Shown here: one piece after another, positions 4,882 to 6,003 of the stretch
Numbering within the stretch: the stretch's first letter is position 1
How the letters are laid out: each line of letters opens with the position of its first letter
Source of the DNA: Clostridiales bacterium UBA1763
Lineage (GTDB): Bacteria > Bacillota > Clostridia > Oscillospirales > Oscillospiraceae
Direction: 5' to 3'
DNA: 6,003 nucleotides
NCBI GenBank assembly: GCA_002314685.1
Contig: DCHB01000013.1
Span: forward strand, 903-6,905
Notes under the pieces: model-generated
The model's input: only the letters and a program-made list of their open reading frames with translations
Told to the model about the DNA's origin: nothing
The model's database searches: none
Position numbers and translations under genes: made by a program

Positions 4882-5505
4882 ATGCCTATTACTAATGTTT
4901 ACAACATGGCAGGCGAAAAGGTCGGCGAGATCGAGCTCTCCGATGCAATCTTCGGCATTGAGCCGAACAAGTCTGTTCTGCATGATTCCGTTAAGAACCA
5001 CCTGGCAAACTGCCGTCAGGGTACCCAGAGCGCACTCACCAAGGGCGAGGTTTCCTATACAACCGCTAAGCCCTGGCGCCAGAAGGGCACAGGACGCGCA
5101 CGCGCAGGCTACAAGGGTTCTCCCGTATGGACCCACGGCGGCGTAGCATTTGCTCCCAAGCCCCGTGATTACAGCTACACCCTCAACAAGAAGGTGAAGC
5201 GCCTCGCTCTCAAGAGCGCACTGTCTGCAAAGGCAGCAGAGGAAGCAATCATTGTTATCGACGACATCAAGGTCGAAGAGATCAAGACTTCCGTATTCGC
5301 AGCATTCCTTAAGAATATCAATGTTTCCGGCAAGGCACTTGTTGTCACCGAGAGTGTTGACGAGAAGGTAGTAAAGTCTGCACGCAACATCGCAGGCGTC
5401 ACCACCACTATCGCAAGCATCCTCAGCCCCTACATGATTCTTAACAACCGCAAGCTCGTTGTCTCCAAGGCAGCACTTGCAAAGATTGAGGAGGTGTACG
5501 CATGA
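4882..5505 (+). CDS. rplD: 50S ribosomal protein L4
   Basis: L4 binds domain I of 23S rRNA and its extended loop lines the exit tunnel. In Escherichia coli it also represses its own operon by binding the S10 leader, so it is the first candidate ligand for the leader RNA here. The protein has 207 residues, a normal length. The tunnel loop is intact with KPWRQKGTGRARAG at 63-76 and the GGVAFAPKPRDYSY block at about 86-99, without changes recognisable as macrolide-resistance mutations. AAAGGAG (4865-4871) lies 10 nt before the ATG. The 3' end carries AGGAGGTG (5489-5496), which is the ribosome binding site of rplW, and the stop overlaps the rplW start. Confidence 0.98.
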   Translation: MPITNVYNMAGEKVGEIELSDAIFGIEPNKSVLHDSVKNHLANCRQGTQSALTKGEVSYTTAKPWRQKGTGRARAGYKGSPVWTHGGVAFAPKPRDYSYTLNKKVKRLALKSALSAKAAEEAIIVIDDIKVEEIKTSVFAAFLKNINVSGKALVVTESVDEKVVKSARNIAGVTTTIASILSPYMILNNRKLVVSKAALAKIEEVYA

Positions 5506-5801
5506 TGAAGTCCGCTTATGATATCGTCATTCGCCCCATCATCACCGAGCAGTCCATGGAAGACCTGGACATCAAGAAGTACGCTTTTGAGGTCGCAAAG
5601 GACGCAAACAAGGTCGAAATCAAGAAGGCAATCGAAGAAATCTTCGGCGTAACAGTTATCAAGGTCAACACCCTGAATGTTAACGGCAAGGAAAAGCGCA
5701 CAGGCGCATACCCGAAGGGCAAAACCGCCTCTTGGAAAAAGGCAATCGTAAAGCTCAGTGAAGACTCCAAGAACATTGAGCTGTTCGAAGGCATGGTATA
5801 A
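5502..5801 (+). CDS. rplW: 50S ribosomal protein L23
   Basis: This 99-residue protein sits at the polypeptide exit of the 50S subunit and is a docking site for trigger factor and the signal recognition particle. Family features are DIVIRPIITEQSM near the start, KYAFEV (about 26-31), the KKAIEEIFGVTVIKVNT core and the KRTGAYPKGKTASWKKAIVKL loop and strand. The start overlaps the rplD stop as ATGA, and an in-frame second ATG follows directly (5505). AGGAGGTG at 5489-5496, a near-perfect match to the 16S anti-Shine-Dalgarno, lies 5 nt before the first ATG and 8 nt before the second. The second may therefore be the real start, giving 98 residues. Translation is probably coupled to rplD. Confidence 0.97.
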   Translation: MMKSAYDIVIRPIITEQSMEDLDIKKYAFEVAKDANKVEIKKAIEEIFGVTVIKVNTLNVNGKEKRTGAYPKGKTASWKKAIVKLSEDSKNIELFEGMV

Positions 5802-5815
5802 GGGGAGGAATAAGA

Positions 5816-6003
5816 ATGTCTATTAAAACTTACAGACCTACTACTCCGGCCCGCAGACAGATGACCGTTTCCGGCTTTGACGGCGTTGATAAGCACGCAA
5901 AGCCCGAGAAGAACCTGACTGAGGTCCTCAAGAAGAATTCCGGTCGTAACAGCTACGGCCGCATCACCGTTCGCCATAAGGGCGGCGGCAATCGCCAGAA
6001 GTA
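5816..6003 (+). CDS. rplB: 50S ribosomal protein L2, 5' part only (cut by the window edge)
   Basis: The first 62 residues of L2 are present before the window ends within codon 63; the full protein is usually about 275 residues. The start MSIKTYRPTTPARRQM, the GRNSYGRITVRHKGGG segment (43-58) and the following NRQK are typical of L2, a core protein near the peptidyl transferase centre needed for subunit association. GGGAGG (5803-5808) lies 7 nt before the ATG, and the gene begins 14 nt after the rplW stop. It continues the S10 operon order rpsJ-rplC-rplD-rplW-rplB. The truncation is due only to the window edge. Confidence 0.96.
   Translation, partial: MSIKTYRPTTPARRQMTVSGFDGVDKHAKPEKNLTEVLKKNSGRNSYGRITVRHKGGGNRQK

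Overview
The window looks like chromosomal DNA from a Gram-positive anaerobe of the class Clostridia, most likely of the Oscillospiraceae/Ruminococcaceae type. This is inferred from strong AGGAGG-type ribosome binding sites, moderate GC content, a Firmicutes-like S10 operon order and the style of the ribosomal proteins. I could run no search, so the family-level placement is an inference. All genes lie on the + strand.

The left half (1-3224) is a tight run of four accessory genes. They are a YfiH/PgeF-type purine nucleoside phosphorylase (63-854), an orphan family 5 extracellular solute-binding lipoprotein with a Thr/Pro-rich C-terminal tail (866-2542), a homotetrameric-type cytidine deaminase (2579-2965), and an 85-residue protein that consists only of a LysR-type DNA-binding domain (2967-3224). 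Spacings of 11, 36 and 1 nt suggest co-transcription. Two of the four enzymes or proteins act on nucleosides, so nucleoside salvage is the common theme.

The middle (3225-3659) is a 435-nt non-coding region and the most interesting part of the window. It holds an AT-rich stretch, a perfect 11-bp inverted repeat that probably terminates the upstream run, and a strong sigma-A promoter (TTGACA-N17-TATTCT) whose -35 box lies in the loop of that repeat. A leader of about 295 nt follows. Its first ~133 nt fold by hand into a closed multi-branched RNA domain whose closing helix begins at the predicted transcription start. Next comes a textbook intrinsic terminator, flanked by sequences that can pair with its 5' arm instead. 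A second structured element ends 4 nt before the rpsJ ribosome binding site. The layout is that of a transcription-attenuation leader controlling the ribosomal protein operon.

The right half (3660-6003) is the start of the S10 operon: rpsJ, rplC, rplD, rplW and the 5' end of rplB, which the window edge cuts. Two things stand out. A 159-nt gap between rpsJ and rplC contains another structured RNA segment with mutually exclusive pairings. The L3 protein carries a basic C-terminal extension ending in a tandem nine-codon repeat, in which half of the shared peptide is encoded by entirely different codons in the two copies.
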